Shown here: piece by piece, positions 7,847 through 16,061 of the stretch
How positions within the stretch are numbered: the stretch's first letter is position 1
Layout of the letters: each line of letters begins with the position of its first letter
NCBI RefSeq assembly: GCF_041911615.1
Contig: NZ_JAYROR010000002.1
Coordinates: 50,155-114,154 of the forward strand
Length of the DNA stretch: 64,000 bases
DNA from: Zoogloea sp041911615
Lineage (GTDB): Bacteria; Pseudomonadota; Gammaproteobacteria; Burkholderiales; Rhodocyclaceae
Reading direction: 5' to 3'
Notes under the pieces: model-generated
Database searches by the model: none
The model's input: the letters and a program-made list of their open reading frames with translations, nothing else
What the model was told of the DNA's origin: nothing
Translations under genes and position numbers: made by a program

Positions 7847-8995
7847 TTAGACCGCCATCGCGGTCAGCGTTCGGAGGCTGGCGAGGTTTTCGCCGAGCGC
7901 CTTCAAAAATCCGTCCACGTCCTGCGTGGTGTTACCGACGCCGAAGCTCACCCGCACCGCCGAGCGGGCCAGCCCCGCCTCGACGCCCATCGCCACGAGC
8001 GTGTGGGACGGCTCCGGATTGGCGCTGGAACAGGCCGAGCCACTCGCCACCGCAAATCCGGCACGATCCAGCTTGCCCACCAGCGTCTCGCCGTCGATTC
8101 CTTCGATGGCAAAGAAAACGGTGTTGGCGAGCCGCGGCGCGTCCGCAGAAAAAATCCGCGCACCGAGTTGCGCGAGACCGGCCTCACACCGGCCCTGCAG
8201 CACCGCCAAATGCGCCGAGCGCGCGTCGAGATCGCGGGTCGCCAGCTCGCAGGCCTTGCCGAAACCGACAATCGCCATCACGTTTTCGGTGCCGGAACGC
8301 AGATTGCGCTCTTGCCCACCGCCCGCCACCAGCGGCGCGAGTTCGACCCGCTTATCCACCACCAGCGCACCGGCGCCGAGCGGCCCCTGAATCTTGTGGG
8401 ACGACACGGTCAGCCCATGCACGCCGAGGGCGCGAAAATCCACTTTCATCTTGCCGAGCGCCTGCACGGCGTCGCAGTGCATCCAGCCACCCTGCGCCCG
8501 TACTGCGGCGGCCAGTGCCGGCACGTCCTGAAGCACGCCGGTCTCGTTGTTGGCGAGCATCGTCGACACCAGCCTGGGCCGCTTCGCCAGCACCGCCTCG
8601 AAAGCCGACGCATCAACGCGCCCGCTCCCATCCACCGCGATTTCGTCGAGCTGCCAGCCCTGCCGCACCAGTTGCCGCGCCGGCTCGCGCACGCACGGAT
8701 GCTCGATGGCACTGACCGCGATGCAACCAGGCTTGAGCAGCGCGGCGGCGCCCTTGATGAACAGGTTGTTTGCCTCCGAACCGCCGCTGGTGAAGATCAC
8801 CTCGGTAGGATGCGCACCCACCGCGGCCGCCACCTGGGCGCGCGCCTCGTCGATCGCCTTGCGCGCCGCCCGGCCGTATTCGTGCCGGCTCGAGGCGTTG
8901 CCGAAGCGCACGCCGAGCCACGGCAGCATGGCCTCTCGCACCGCCGGATCGAGCGGCGTGGTGGCGTTGTGGTCGAGGTAGACCGGGGTGAACAT
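7847..8995 (-). CDS. Second cysteine desulfurase (NifS/IscS-like)
   Basis: A 382-residue class V aminotransferase-fold desulfurase lying between iscR and iscS. It has the YLDHNATTPLDP start, PLP lysine in VSSHKIQGPLG and the sulfur-carrying Cys in SGSACSSANPEPS. It is shorter than IscS and lacks the IscU-binding tail seen there, ending LASLRTLTAMAV. The start at MFTPVYLDHN is chosen because the 61 codons before it overlap iscR and read as shadow. It probably supplies sulfur, but the acceptor is not evident. NifS-like is a family resemblance only; no nif genes are nearby. Confidence 0.9.
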   Translation of the reverse strand: MFTPVYLDHNATTPLDPAVREAMLPWLGVRFGNASSRHEYGRAARKAIDEARAQVAAAVGAHPTEVIFTSGGSEANNLFIKGAAALLKPGCIAVSAIEHPCVREPARQLVRQGWQLDEIAVDGSGRVDASAFEAVLAKRPRLVSTMLANNETGVLQDVPALAAAVRAQGGWMHCDAVQALGKMKVDFRALGVHGLTVSSHKIQGPLGAGALVVDKRVELAPLVAGGGQERNLRSGTENVMAIVGFGKACELATRDLDARSAHLAVLQGRCEAGLAQLGARIFSADAPRLANTVFFAIEGIDGETLVGKLDRAGFAVASGSACSSANPEPSHTLVAMGVEAGLARSAVRVSFGVGNTTQDVDGFLKALGENLASLRTLTAMAV

Positions 8996-9012
8996 CGTGC
9001 GCTCCCGGCGCC

Positions 9013-9504
9013 TCAGGCAGTTGCCGGCAAGGCGCCGCTGCCTTTGCTGCAGCCGCTCGCCGGACGGCCGTCGTGGAGCACCGAGACCTGAGCGGCCTTG
9101 GCCCGCTGCTGCTCGACGAGATTGGCCAGGGTCACCGAATGCAGGTATTCGTACATGCGGCGATTCAGGTTGGTCCACAGCTCGTGCGTCATGCAGCGGT
9201 GCTCGTCCTTGCAGTTTTCCTTGCCGCCACAGGACGTGGCGTCGAGTGGCTCGTCCACCGCGGCGATGATGTCCGCCACGGTGATCGCCGCCATGTCGCG
9301 GGCCAGCGCATAACCGCCGCCGGGGCCCCGCACGCTGCTGACCAGCTCGAAACGCCGCAGCTTGCCGAACAACTGCTCGAGATAGGAGAGGGAGATCTTT
9401 TGCCGATCCGCAATGCCCGCCAGCGTCACCGGACCGTCGCTGCAGCGCAGCGCCAGATCAATCATTGCCGTCACGGCAAAACGACCTTTGGTAGTCAGTC
9501 TCAT
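9013..9504 (-). CDS. iscR: Fe-S cluster-sensing transcription regulator IscR
   Basis: An Rrf2-family winged-helix regulator of 163 residues that represses the isc operon when it carries a [2Fe-2S] cluster. The DNA-binding helix region (ISLSYLEQLFGKLRR, VRGPGGGY) is intact. The unusual ligand set Cys92, Cys98, Cys104 and His107 matches E. coli IscR position for position. It is the first gene of the isc operon, preceded by a promoter with two IscR-like boxes, which fits autoregulation. The C-terminal tail after residue 140 is variable. Confidence 0.97.
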   Translation of the reverse strand: MRLTTKGRFAVTAMIDLALRCSDGPVTLAGIADRQKISLSYLEQLFGKLRRFELVSSVRGPGGGYALARDMAAITVADIIAAVDEPLDATSCGGKENCKDEHRCMTHELWTNLNRRMYEYLHSVTLANLVEQQRAKAAQVSVLHDGRPASGCSKGSGALPATA

Positions 9505-9529
9505 TTGGGCTCCTGGGGGCAGGCGGAAA

Positions 9530-9554
9530 ATAGTTGAATGTTTCAGTCAAGATT
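9530..9554 (+). promoter_or_regulatory. IscR type-1-like site, proximal
   Basis: A dyad site beginning ATAGTTGA and ending AGTCAAGATT around a T-rich centre. By eye it matches the published type-1 consensus (ATASYYGACT, WWW, AGTCRRSTAT halves) at about 22 of 25 positions. It covers the -10 and expected start point of the iscR promoter on the minus strand, so binding should block transcription. Confidence 0.65.
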
Positions 9555-9578
9555 ACCAAACCCGACAAAAACGATCAA
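9550..9578 (-). promoter_or_regulatory. Predicted sigma-70 promoter of the isc operon
   Basis: On the minus strand, -35 TTGATC (9578-9573) and -10 TAATCT (9555-9550) are 17 bases apart. A TGG just before the -10 acts as an extended -10. The -35 lies inside the distal IscR-like box and the -10 inside the proximal one. Confidence 0.6.
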
Positions 9579-9582
9579 CTAT
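9558..9582 (-). promoter_or_regulatory. IscR type-1-like site, distal
   Basis: Read on the minus strand it starts ATAGTTGATC and ends GTCGGGTTT. It matches the type-1 consensus at about 21 of 25 positions. It is three bases from the proximal site, so two IscR dimers could sit side by side over the promoter, as at E. coli iscR. Confidence 0.65.
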
Positions 9583-9609
9583 TTTCCTGCCGCACTCCGC
9601 GCAAGCCCG

Positions 9610-10374
9610 TCAATCGACCATCCTGCCCAACCCTTGCGGATCGAAAGCGTCCTCGGACTTGGCGGCCGCATCGACGCAGATGCCCGCCTCGGTCAATTTA
9701 TCGAGCAGCACACGGATGCGCCGGTCGGTCTCGACCGCGTGATCGAGCAAGCCGTGCAGCGCCTTGGAAACGGGATCGTCCATGTCGCGGGTGACGCCGT
9801 AGGCGGTGAAGCCCATCTGCTCGGCCTTCGCCTCCCGGGCGCGGGCAGCCTCGTCCTTGCCCGCCTCGATGATCCGCGCCGGATTGCCCACCGCGGTAGC
9901 CCCCGCCGGCACCGGCTTGACCACCACCGCGTTGGAACCGACCTTGGCGCCGTCGCCCACCTCGAAGCCACCGAGCACCTTGGCGCCGGCCCCGATCACC
10001 ACGCCACGGCCGAGCGTCGGATGGCGCTTGGTGCCGCGATAAAGCGAAGTGCCGCCGAGCGTCACACCCTGGTAGATCGTGCAATCGTCGCCCACCTCGG
10101 CCGTTTCCCCGATCACCACGCCCATTCCGTGGTCGATGAACACGCGCCGGCCAATCGTGGCACCGGGATGGATCTCGATGCCGGTGAGCATTCGTCCCAC
10201 ATGGCTCGTGAAGCGCCCGACCCAGCGAAATCCGTTCGTCCACGCCACATGGGCAAGACGATGCAGCCACAGGGCGTGCATCCCCGGGTAACAGGTCAGC
10301 ACTTCCCAGCGGGAACGGGCGGCCGGATCGCGTTCGAGGACATTGGCGACATCCTCGCGCAGACGACTGAACAT
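9610..10374 (-). CDS. cysE: Serine O-acetyltransferase
   Basis: Catalyses acetyl-CoA plus L-serine to O-acetylserine, the first committed step of cysteine synthesis. The 254-residue protein has the N-terminal helical region and then the left-handed beta-helix of hexapeptide repeats (IEIHPGATIGRRVFIDH). Catalytic His is in FIDHGMGVVIGE and a second conserved His in GTKRHPTLG. It lies upstream of iscR in the same direction. Supplying cysteine to the two desulfurases makes this linkage functional. An IscR-like box lies about 80 bases before the ATG. Confidence 0.94.
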   Translation of the reverse strand: MFSRLREDVANVLERDPAARSRWEVLTCYPGMHALWLHRLAHVAWTNGFRWVGRFTSHVGRMLTGIEIHPGATIGRRVFIDHGMGVVIGETAEVGDDCTIYQGVTLGGTSLYRGTKRHPTLGRGVVIGAGAKVLGGFEVGDGAKVGSNAVVVKPVPAGATAVGNPARIIEAGKDEAARAREAKAEQMGFTAYGVTRDMDDPVSKALHGLLDHAVETDRRIRVLLDKLTEAGICVDAAAKSEDAFDPQGLGRMVD

Positions 10375-10450
10375 GAAATCAAACTCCGAAATGATTCGCG
10401 CTGTTTTCCGCGGCGCCGACCGGGAGAGCCGGAACGGCGACGTGATTTTA

Positions 10451-10475
10451 ATTTCCGACTATTTTAGTCTACCTC
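10451..10475. promoter_or_regulatory. IscR type-1-like site upstream of cysE
   Basis: The centre GACTATTTTAGTC (10457-10469) is a near-perfect palindrome that fits the type-1 core GACT-RWWWY-AGTC exactly, while the outer arms match only partly. It overlaps the last codons of trmJ. On the minus strand a possible promoter overlaps it: -35 TAGACT, 15 bases, -10 TAAAAT. Regulation of cysE by IscR is inference. Confidence 0.45.
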
Positions 10476-11191
10476 TTCTCGAAGGCGCTCAACATGCCAC
10501 GAAGTATGTTGATTTCGTCCTTCTCGAGCCGGATTCGTCCGAACAGCCGGCGCAGGCGCGGCCACAAGCGCTTGGAGTTGCTGGGATCGAAGAAGCCGCT
10601 GGCTGTGATCGCCCGATCGAGATGGCTGAAAAAACCTTCGATCTGCTCGAAGGTGGCCGGCTCGAACTCGACGGCCGGCGCCGCGGACGGATCGAGGGCC
10701 GCCATGCGCAACTCGTAGCACAGCACCTGCACCGCCGCGCCCAGGTTGAGCGACGAATACGTCTCGCTGACCGGAATCTTCACCGGCATGTGGCAGAGCG
10801 CCACGTCCTCGTTCGACAAGCCGACGGTCTCGTTGCCGAAGACCAGCGCCACATCGCCGAAGGCCGCGCGCCCCAACAGATCGCCGGCGGCCTCCCGCGC
10901 CCATTTCATCGGCACGGACAACTCGCGGCGCCGGGCGGTGAGCGCCGCAGCGAAGACCGTGCCCTCGAGCGCCTCGGATAGGCTGCCCACCACCCGCGCG
11001 TTGGCCAGGATGTCGTCGGCACCGGCGGCCCGCGTGGTCGCGACGGGATCGGGAAAGGCGTGGGGACTCACGAGCACCAACTGCGACAGGCCCATGGTCT
11101 TCATGGCCCTGGCCGCAGCACCGATATTGCCGGGATGACTCGTACGGGAAAGGACAACACGCACGCGCTCAAGCGCGCCATCGTGGTTCAT
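10469..11191 (-). CDS. trmJ: tRNA (Cm32/Um32) 2'-O-methyltransferase
   Basis: SPOUT-class methyltransferase that 2'-O-methylates position 32 of several tRNAs. The 240-residue protein begins MNHDGALERVRVVLSRTSHPGNIGAAARAMKTMG-like, with the substrate loop and Asn-Ile-Gly motif near the N-terminus. It has the knotted SAM site at LVFGNETVGLSNED and PVSETYSSLNLGAAVQ. A longer open frame upstream overlaps the divergent suhB and is not used. The trmJ-cysE-iscR order recurs in proteobacteria. The stop codon lies in the IscR-like box for cysE. Confidence 0.93.
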   Translation of the reverse strand: MNHDGALERVRVVLSRTSHPGNIGAAARAMKTMGLSQLVLVSPHAFPDPVATTRAAGADDILANARVVGSLSEALEGTVFAAALTARRRELSVPMKWAREAAGDLLGRAAFGDVALVFGNETVGLSNEDVALCHMPVKIPVSETYSSLNLGAAVQVLCYELRMAALDPSAAPAVEFEPATFEQIEGFFSHLDRAITASGFFDPSNSKRLWPRLRRLFGRIRLEKDEINILRGMLSAFEKR

Positions 11192-11269
11192 ATTAAAATG
11201 TGGGGTTTCCGAATTAGTGTCGACCTGTGGGCGATTCATGCCCGGGCCGGCACACCTTGCCAGACACCC

Positions 11270-12076
11270 ATGCATCCCACTCTGAACATTGCCATCAAGG
11301 CCGCGCGCCGCGCCGCCAACGTCATCAACCGGGCGTCCAACGACGTGGAACTCCTGCGCGTTGAATCCAAGTCGCCCAACGACTTCGTCACGGAAGTCGA
11401 CCGAGCGGCCGAAGAAGCCATCATCCAGGTGCTTCGCGATGCCTATCCGAGCCACGCCATTTTAGCAGAAGAGTCCGGCGAGACCGGCCCGGAGGCCGAT
11501 ACCGAATACCAGTGGATCATCGATCCGCTCGACGGCACCACCAATTTCATCCACGGTTTTCCCCAGTACGCGATCTCCATCGCCCTCGCCCGCCGCGGCG
11601 TGGTCGAGCAGGCGGTGGTCTATGACCCGAACCGCAACGAGATGTTCACCGCTTCGAAAGGGGCCGGCGCCTTTCTCAACGATCGTCGCATCCGCGTCTC
11701 GAAGCGCCTCCGCCTGCAGGACGCACTGGTCGGCACCGGCTTCCCGTATCGCCAGTTCGGCAATGTGGACACCTACCTCGGCATCTTTAAAGAACTCACC
11801 CAGAAGACCGCCGGCCTGCGCCGCCCCGGCGCCGCGTCGCTCGATCTGGCCTACGTCGCCGCCGGTCGTCTCGACGGATTCTGGGAGTTCGGCCTGTCCC
11901 CGTGGGACATGGCGGCCGGCAGCCTCCTGATCAGCGAAGCCGGCGGCCTGGTGAGCGATCTCGCCGGCGAGTCGGCCTATCTCACCACCGGCAACATCGT
12001 CGCCGCCACGCCCAAGGTCTTTCCGCAGCTCATGCAGATCGTCCAAGGCCACTGCGCCGACAAAATCCCGGCCTGA
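11270..12076 (+). CDS. suhB: Inositol-1-monophosphatase family protein
   Basis: Mg-dependent phosphatase of 268 residues that hydrolyses inositol 1-phosphate and related sugar phosphates. In enterobacteria SuhB also takes part in rRNA antitermination complexes. Metal ligands are in ILAEESGE and IDPLDGTTNFIHG, with the C-terminal signature SPWDMAAGSLLISEAGG. The start is the ATG of MHPTLNIAIK; the frame upstream overlaps trmJ on the other strand. It is transcribed divergently from trmJ, and tesA follows after a 5-base gap. Confidence 0.93.
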   Translation: MHPTLNIAIKAARRAANVINRASNDVELLRVESKSPNDFVTEVDRAAEEAIIQVLRDAYPSHAILAEESGETGPEADTEYQWIIDPLDGTTNFIHGFPQYAISIALARRGVVEQAVVYDPNRNEMFTASKGAGAFLNDRRIRVSKRLRLQDALVGTGFPYRQFGNVDTYLGIFKELTQKTAGLRRPGAASLDLAYVAAGRLDGFWEFGLSPWDMAAGSLLISEAGGLVSDLAGESAYLTTGNIVAATPKVFPQLMQIVQGHCADKIPA

Positions 12077-12081
12077 TTCCG

Positions 12082-12696
12082 ATGCGCGCCATCGCCCTCC
12101 TCCGCACCGCGCTGATCGGCCTGCTGCTCGTCACGCCTTCGGTTTTTGCCGGAACGGTGCTGGTGTGGGGCGACAGCCTCTCTGCAGGCTATGGCCTGCG
12201 TCCCCACCAGGCCTGGCCGGCGCTGCTCGAAAAACGCATCGCCGATGCCAAGCTTCCCCACAAGGTGGTCAATGCCAGCATCAGCGGCGAGACCACCGCG
12301 GGAGGACGGGCCCGTCTGCCCGCCGCCCTGCAGCTTCACCACCCGAGCCTCGTCATCATCGAGCTTGGCGCCAACGATGGCCTGCGCGGTCTGCCGGTGC
12401 CAGCGATGAACGACAACCTCCAGGCCATGATCGACGCCAGCCGCGAGGCCGGCGCCAAGGTGCTCCTCGTTGGCATGCGGATGCCGCCCAACTATGGCCC
12501 CGACTACACCCGGCGCTTCGAGAAGACTTACCGCGATCTCGCACGTGCCAACAAGCTACGCCTCGTGCCTTTCATGATGGAAGGCTTCGCCGACAAGCGC
12601 AGCTACTTCCAGGCCGACGGCATCCATCCTATCGCGGATGCCCAGCCGCTGATCCTCGACTCGATCTGGCGCGAACTCAAACCGCTGCTGCGCTGA
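12082..12696 (+). CDS. tesA: Secreted GDSL-family esterase/thioesterase (TesA-type)
   Basis: A 204-residue SGNH hydrolase with an N-terminal signal peptide (MRAIALLRTALIGLLLVTPSVFA). Block I Ser is in VWGDSLSAGYG, the oxyanion Gly and Asn are in SGETTAGG and LGANDG, and the catalytic Asp and His are in DGIHP. The family (E. coli TesA/arylesterase) acts in the periplasm on acyl-CoA, lysophospholipid or aryl ester substrates. The ATG lies 5 bases after suhB, so the two probably share a transcript. Confidence 0.9.
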   Translation: MRAIALLRTALIGLLLVTPSVFAGTVLVWGDSLSAGYGLRPHQAWPALLEKRIADAKLPHKVVNASISGETTAGGRARLPAALQLHHPSLVIIELGANDGLRGLPVPAMNDNLQAMIDASREAGAKVLLVGMRMPPNYGPDYTRRFEKTYRDLARANKLRLVPFMMEGFADKRSYFQADGIHPIADAQPLILDSIWRELKPLLR

Positions 12697-12716
12697 CCCG
12701 CCGCTCACGCGCGACG

Positions 12717-13274
12717 TCAGTTCGCGAGCGGAAGCCGCAAGGACGGGTTATGCCCCTTGACTGCGCAGATGCGCTGGATCACGGCCGGCTTCGGATCGGA
12801 CACCTCGCCCTGCTCGTAGGCCAGCACGGTGCACGCATCGGCCACCCGCTCGAACAGCTCGTGCGAACGCAGCAGAAAATCCGGATTACTCGGCTTGCCG
12901 AAACGTTCATTTCCGACCATGAAGGTCTCGTAGATCAACACACCCCCGTGATTGAGCGCGGTCAGTAACAGGGGCAGGCGGGGTCGAAAGAGATAATTGG
13001 TCACGACGATCGCATCGAAGTGGCGCCCCGCATAAGGCCACGCCCCCTCCTCCAGATCGGCTTCACGAGTGGACAGATGCGGCACGCCGACCAGCAGCTC
13101 GAGCGCGACCGCATCCCGATCCACCGCCTCGACACGGAAGCCACGGCTTGCCAGCCAGCGGGCATGACGGCCACTTCCGCACGCAAAATCCAGCACTTCG
13201 CCGCCAGCAGCGATCAGCGGAGCAAAACGGGTCACCCACGGCGAGGGGGTCAAGGAACCAGTGTGGCGCAGCAT
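12717..13274 (-). CDS. Class I SAM-dependent methyltransferase, substrate unknown
   Basis: About 185 residues with a clear SAM-binding motif (VLDFACGSGRHARWLASRG), an acidic motif II (VEAVDRD) and a post-I region DAIVVTNYLFRP. It resembles the small methyltransferases annotated as tellurite-resistance TehB-like, but nothing indicates the substrate. The ATG at 13274 is chosen because it lies 10 bases from a GGGAGG site; a TTG six bases further upstream is possible. It converges with tesA. Confidence 0.8.
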   Translation of the reverse strand: MLRHTGSLTPSPWVTRFAPLIAAGGEVLDFACGSGRHARWLASRGFRVEAVDRDAVALELLVGVPHLSTREADLEEGAWPYAGRHFDAIVVTNYLFRPRLPLLLTALNHGGVLIYETFMVGNERFGKPSNPDFLLRSHELFERVADACTVLAYEQGEVSDPKPAVIQRICAVKGHNPSLRLPLAN

Positions 13275-13378
13275 GGGCAATCGACCTCCCGGATCGAAAT
13301 TCGTTTGTCACCATTCTGTCAGATGAACGGCCGTCGCGGCAGTTCCCGCTCATCTCTTCACAAACCGTCGCCCAAAAC

Positions 13379-13406
13379 AAAATCGGGCGCCGCAGCGCCC
13401 GATTTT
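13379..13406. terminator. Bidirectional hairpin terminator after pnp
   Basis: A perfect 12-bp stem, AAAATCGGGCGC and its complement, around a four-base loop CGCA. The flanking A/T ends give a short T-run on either strand. It lies 19 bases past the pnp stop and is the likely end of the rpsO-pnp transcript. Confidence 0.8.
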
Positions 13407-13425
13407 GCAAACGATCGAGTCGAGA

Positions 13426-15522
13426 TTACTCGGCCTTTTCGTTCAGCAGCGCCTTCATCGACAGACGCACACGACCCTTCTCGTCGGTCTCGAGCACCTT
13501 GACGCGCACGACCTGACCTTCCTTGAGGTAGTCGGACACGGCATTGACGCGCTCGTTGGCGATCTGGGAAACGTGCAGCAGGCCATCGCGACCCGGCAGG
13601 ATGTTGATGATCGCGCCGAAATCGAGAATGCGAACGACCGGGCCTTCGTAGACCTTGCCCACTTCCACCTCAGCGGTAATCTCCTCGATGCGCTTCTTGG
13701 CAACCTGAGCACCCTCGGCGCTGACGGACGAGATCGTCACGTTGCCGTCGTCGGTGATCTCGATGATGGTGCCGGTTTCCTCCTGCAGGCCACGGATCAC
13801 CGCACCGCCCTTGCCGATCACGTCGCGAATCTTCTCGGGGTTGATCTTCAGGGTGATCATGCGCGGCGCGAAGTTGGACACTTCACCACGGGCGCCGCCA
13901 AGGGCCTCCTTCATCAGGCCCAGGATGTGCATGCGACCTTCCTTGGCCTGAGCCAGGGCAACCTGCATGATCTCCTTGGTGATACCGAGGATCTTAATGT
14001 CCATCTGCAGCGCGGTCACACCCGTCTCGGTGCCCGCCACCTTGAAGTCCATGTCGCCCAGGTGATCTTCGTCGCCCAGAATGTCGGTCAGCACCGCAAA
14101 ACGGCCGCCGTCCTTGATCAGGCCCATCGCAATGCCCGCTACCGGCGCGGACAGCGGAACACCCGCGTCCATCATAGCCAGGGAGCCGCCACAGACCGAT
14201 GCCATCGAGCTGGAACCGTTGGACTCGGTGATCTCGGACACCACACGGACGGTGTAGCTGAAATCTTCCTTGCTCGGCAGCACGCCAGCCAGCGCACGCT
14301 TGGCAAGACGACCATGACCAATCTCGCGGCGCTTCGGCGAGCCGAAACGACCGCACTCGCCGGTCGAGAACGGCGGGAAGTTGTAGTGCAGCATGAAGCG
14401 CTCGCGGTATTCGCCGGCAACCGCGTCGATGATCTGCTCGTCGCGGCCGGTGCCGAGGGTGGTCACCACCAGGGCCTGGGTCTCGCCACGGGTGAACAGC
14501 GCAGAACCGTGGGTGCGCGGCAGCACGCCGACACGGATGTCGATCGGGCGGACGGTGCGGGTATCACGGCCGTCGATGCGCGGCTCGCCGGAAAGGATGC
14601 GACCACGCACGACCTTCGATTCCAGATCGAAGATGATGTTGTTCACGGTGTTGTTGTCGTACTCGCGACCTTCGGCCACCAGGGCCGCATGCACTTCGTC
14701 GCCAATGGCCGACAACTGCTGCGAGCGCGCCTGCTTGGCGGTGATGCGGAAGGCTTCCTCGATCTTGGCCGCGGCCAGTTCGGTCACGCGGGCGATCAGG
14801 GCCTCGTCCTTGGCGGGTGCCTGCCATTCCCATTCGGGCTTGCCGGCCAGGTCGACCAGTTCGTTGATCGCGGTGATCGCGGCCTGCATCTGGGTGTGGC
14901 CGAACACCACGCCGCCCAGCATCACGTCTTCCGGCAGCTCGAGGGCTTCCGACTCGACCATCAGCACCGCGGTTTCGGTGCCGGCGACGACCAGATTCAT
15001 CTTGCTGGTCTGCAGCTGGGTGGCCGTCGGGTTGAGGATGTACGCGCCGTTGTCGTAGCCGACGCGACAGGCACCGATCGGGCCCGCGAACGGAATGCCG
15101 GCAATCGCCAGCGCGGCGGAAGCGCCGATCATCGCCGGAATGTCGGCGTCGACTTCCGGGTTCAGGGAGACGGCCTGGACGATGACCTGGACTTCGTTGT
15201 AGAAACCGTCCGGGAAGAGCGGGCGGATCGGGCGGTCGATCAGGCGGGAAGTGAGGGTTTCCTTTTCAGTCGGACGACCCTCACGCTTGAAGAAGCCGCC
15301 CGGGATGCGGCCCGCGGCGTAGAACTTCTCGACGTAATCGACGGTGAGCGGGAAGAAATCCTGGCCCGGCTTGGCATTCTTGGCGGCCACCACGGTCGCT
15401 AGCACCACGGTGTCGTCCATCGAGACGAGCACGGCGCCATGGGCCTGACGGGCGATCTCGCCGGTTTCCATGGTGACGGTGTGGGAGCCGTAGGTAAAAC
15501 TCTTCTTGATTGCGGTAGGCAA
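13426..15522 (-). CDS. pnp: Polyribonucleotide nucleotidyltransferase
   Basis: Phosphorolytic 3'-5' exoribonuclease of the degradosome, about 698 residues. It has two RNase PH-like core domains (GSSSMASVCGGSLAMMDAG marks the second, active one), the alpha-helical linker, and then KH (IRDVIGKGGAVIRGLQ) and S1 (GPVVRILDFGAIINILPG) RNA-binding domains at the C-terminus. I favour a TTG start (PTAIKKSFTYG) because an AAAGGA site sits six bases before it. The ATG 15 bases upstream has no ribosome-binding site. It lies downstream of rpsO, the widespread rpsO-pnp pairing. Confidence 0.96.
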   Translation of the reverse strand: MPTAIKKSFTYGSHTVTMETGEIARQAHGAVLVSMDDTVVLATVVAAKNAKPGQDFFPLTVDYVEKFYAAGRIPGGFFKREGRPTEKETLTSRLIDRPIRPLFPDGFYNEVQVIVQAVSLNPEVDADIPAMIGASAALAIAGIPFAGPIGACRVGYDNGAYILNPTATQLQTSKMNLVVAGTETAVLMVESEALELPEDVMLGGVVFGHTQMQAAITAINELVDLAGKPEWEWQAPAKDEALIARVTELAAAKIEEAFRITAKQARSQQLSAIGDEVHAALVAEGREYDNNTVNNIIFDLESKVVRGRILSGEPRIDGRDTRTVRPIDIRVGVLPRTHGSALFTRGETQALVVTTLGTGRDEQIIDAVAGEYRERFMLHYNFPPFSTGECGRFGSPKRREIGHGRLAKRALAGVLPSKEDFSYTVRVVSEITESNGSSSMASVCGGSLAMMDAGVPLSAPVAGIAMGLIKDGGRFAVLTDILGDEDHLGDMDFKVAGTETGVTALQMDIKILGITKEIMQVALAQAKEGRMHILGLMKEALGGARGEVSNFAPRMITLKINPEKIRDVIGKGGAVIRGLQEETGTIIEITDDGNVTISSVSAEGAQVAKKRIEEITAEVEVGKVYEGPVVRILDFGAIINILPGRDGLLHVSQIANERVNAVSDYLKEGQVVRVKVLETDEKGRVRLSMKALLNEKAE

Positions 15523-15537
15523 GGGATGTCCTTTCAT

Positions 15538-15717
15538 TCAATCGGCAGGCGGCAAACCACAACCGCACGCGTAGCCGAGGTAAAAGCGCCTTTTTCTCTG
15601 GCGCACAGATGCGACAAAGCCGGCGAAGCCACGCGGACTTACACCGGCTGTGCCCATGATCAAACCTGCGCGAATCGCAGGGTCGTCACGTTCGGTAATG
15701 CAGCTACTTCTATCCGC
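15538..15717 (-). other. rpsO-pnp intergenic region with weak hairpin
   Basis: 180 bases without a gene. On the minus strand CCTGCG and CGCAGG (15681-15665) form a 6-bp stem followed by only three T residues. It may be a leaky terminator for rpsO. A second short hairpin (GCGCC/GGCGC, near 15588-15606) lies closer to pnp. In E. coli this interval holds RNase III-cleaved stems that let PNPase control its own mRNA; the same role here is inference. Confidence 0.35.
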
Positions 15718-15987
15718 TTACTTGCGCAGGCCAAGGCGGCTGATCAGCTCACGGTAGCTGTCGACATTCTTGCGCTTCAGGTAGTCGAGGAGCTTGCGAC
15801 GCTGGCTGACCATCATCAGGAGGCCGCGGCGGGAGTGGTGGTCCTTGACGTTAGCCTTAAAGTGGCCGGTCAGATCGTTGATGCGGGCGGTAAGCAGAGC
15901 GACTTGCACTTCCGGAGAACCGGTGTCGCCCTTGGCGCGCTGGTAGTCACCAACGATTTGCGCTTTTTGTTCAGTGGAGATTGCCAT
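15718..15987 (-). CDS. rpsO: 30S ribosomal protein S15
   Basis: An 89-residue primary rRNA-binding protein of the small subunit platform. It has the family signature GDTGSPEVQVALLTARI near the N-terminus and the HHSRRGLLMMVSQRRKLLDYL rRNA-binding segment. It sits between truB and pnp in the common truB-rpsO-pnp order. Confidence 0.98.
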   Translation of the reverse strand: MAISTEQKAQIVGDYQRAKGDTGSPEVQVALLTARINDLTGHFKANVKDHHSRRGLLMMVSQRRKLLDYLKRKNVDSYRELISRLGLRK

Positions 15988-16061
15988 TGTTTAACTCGGT
16001 TAGTTATAGCCTTGCGAAGCGCGCGATTATATCAATCCCGCGCGGGATTGCTCAAGACATT

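Noticed and set aside
13405..15402. A 665-codon plus-strand frame opposite pnp
   Set aside because: pnp on the minus strand is fully conserved, and the mirror product is His/Gln/Asp-rich without motifs.
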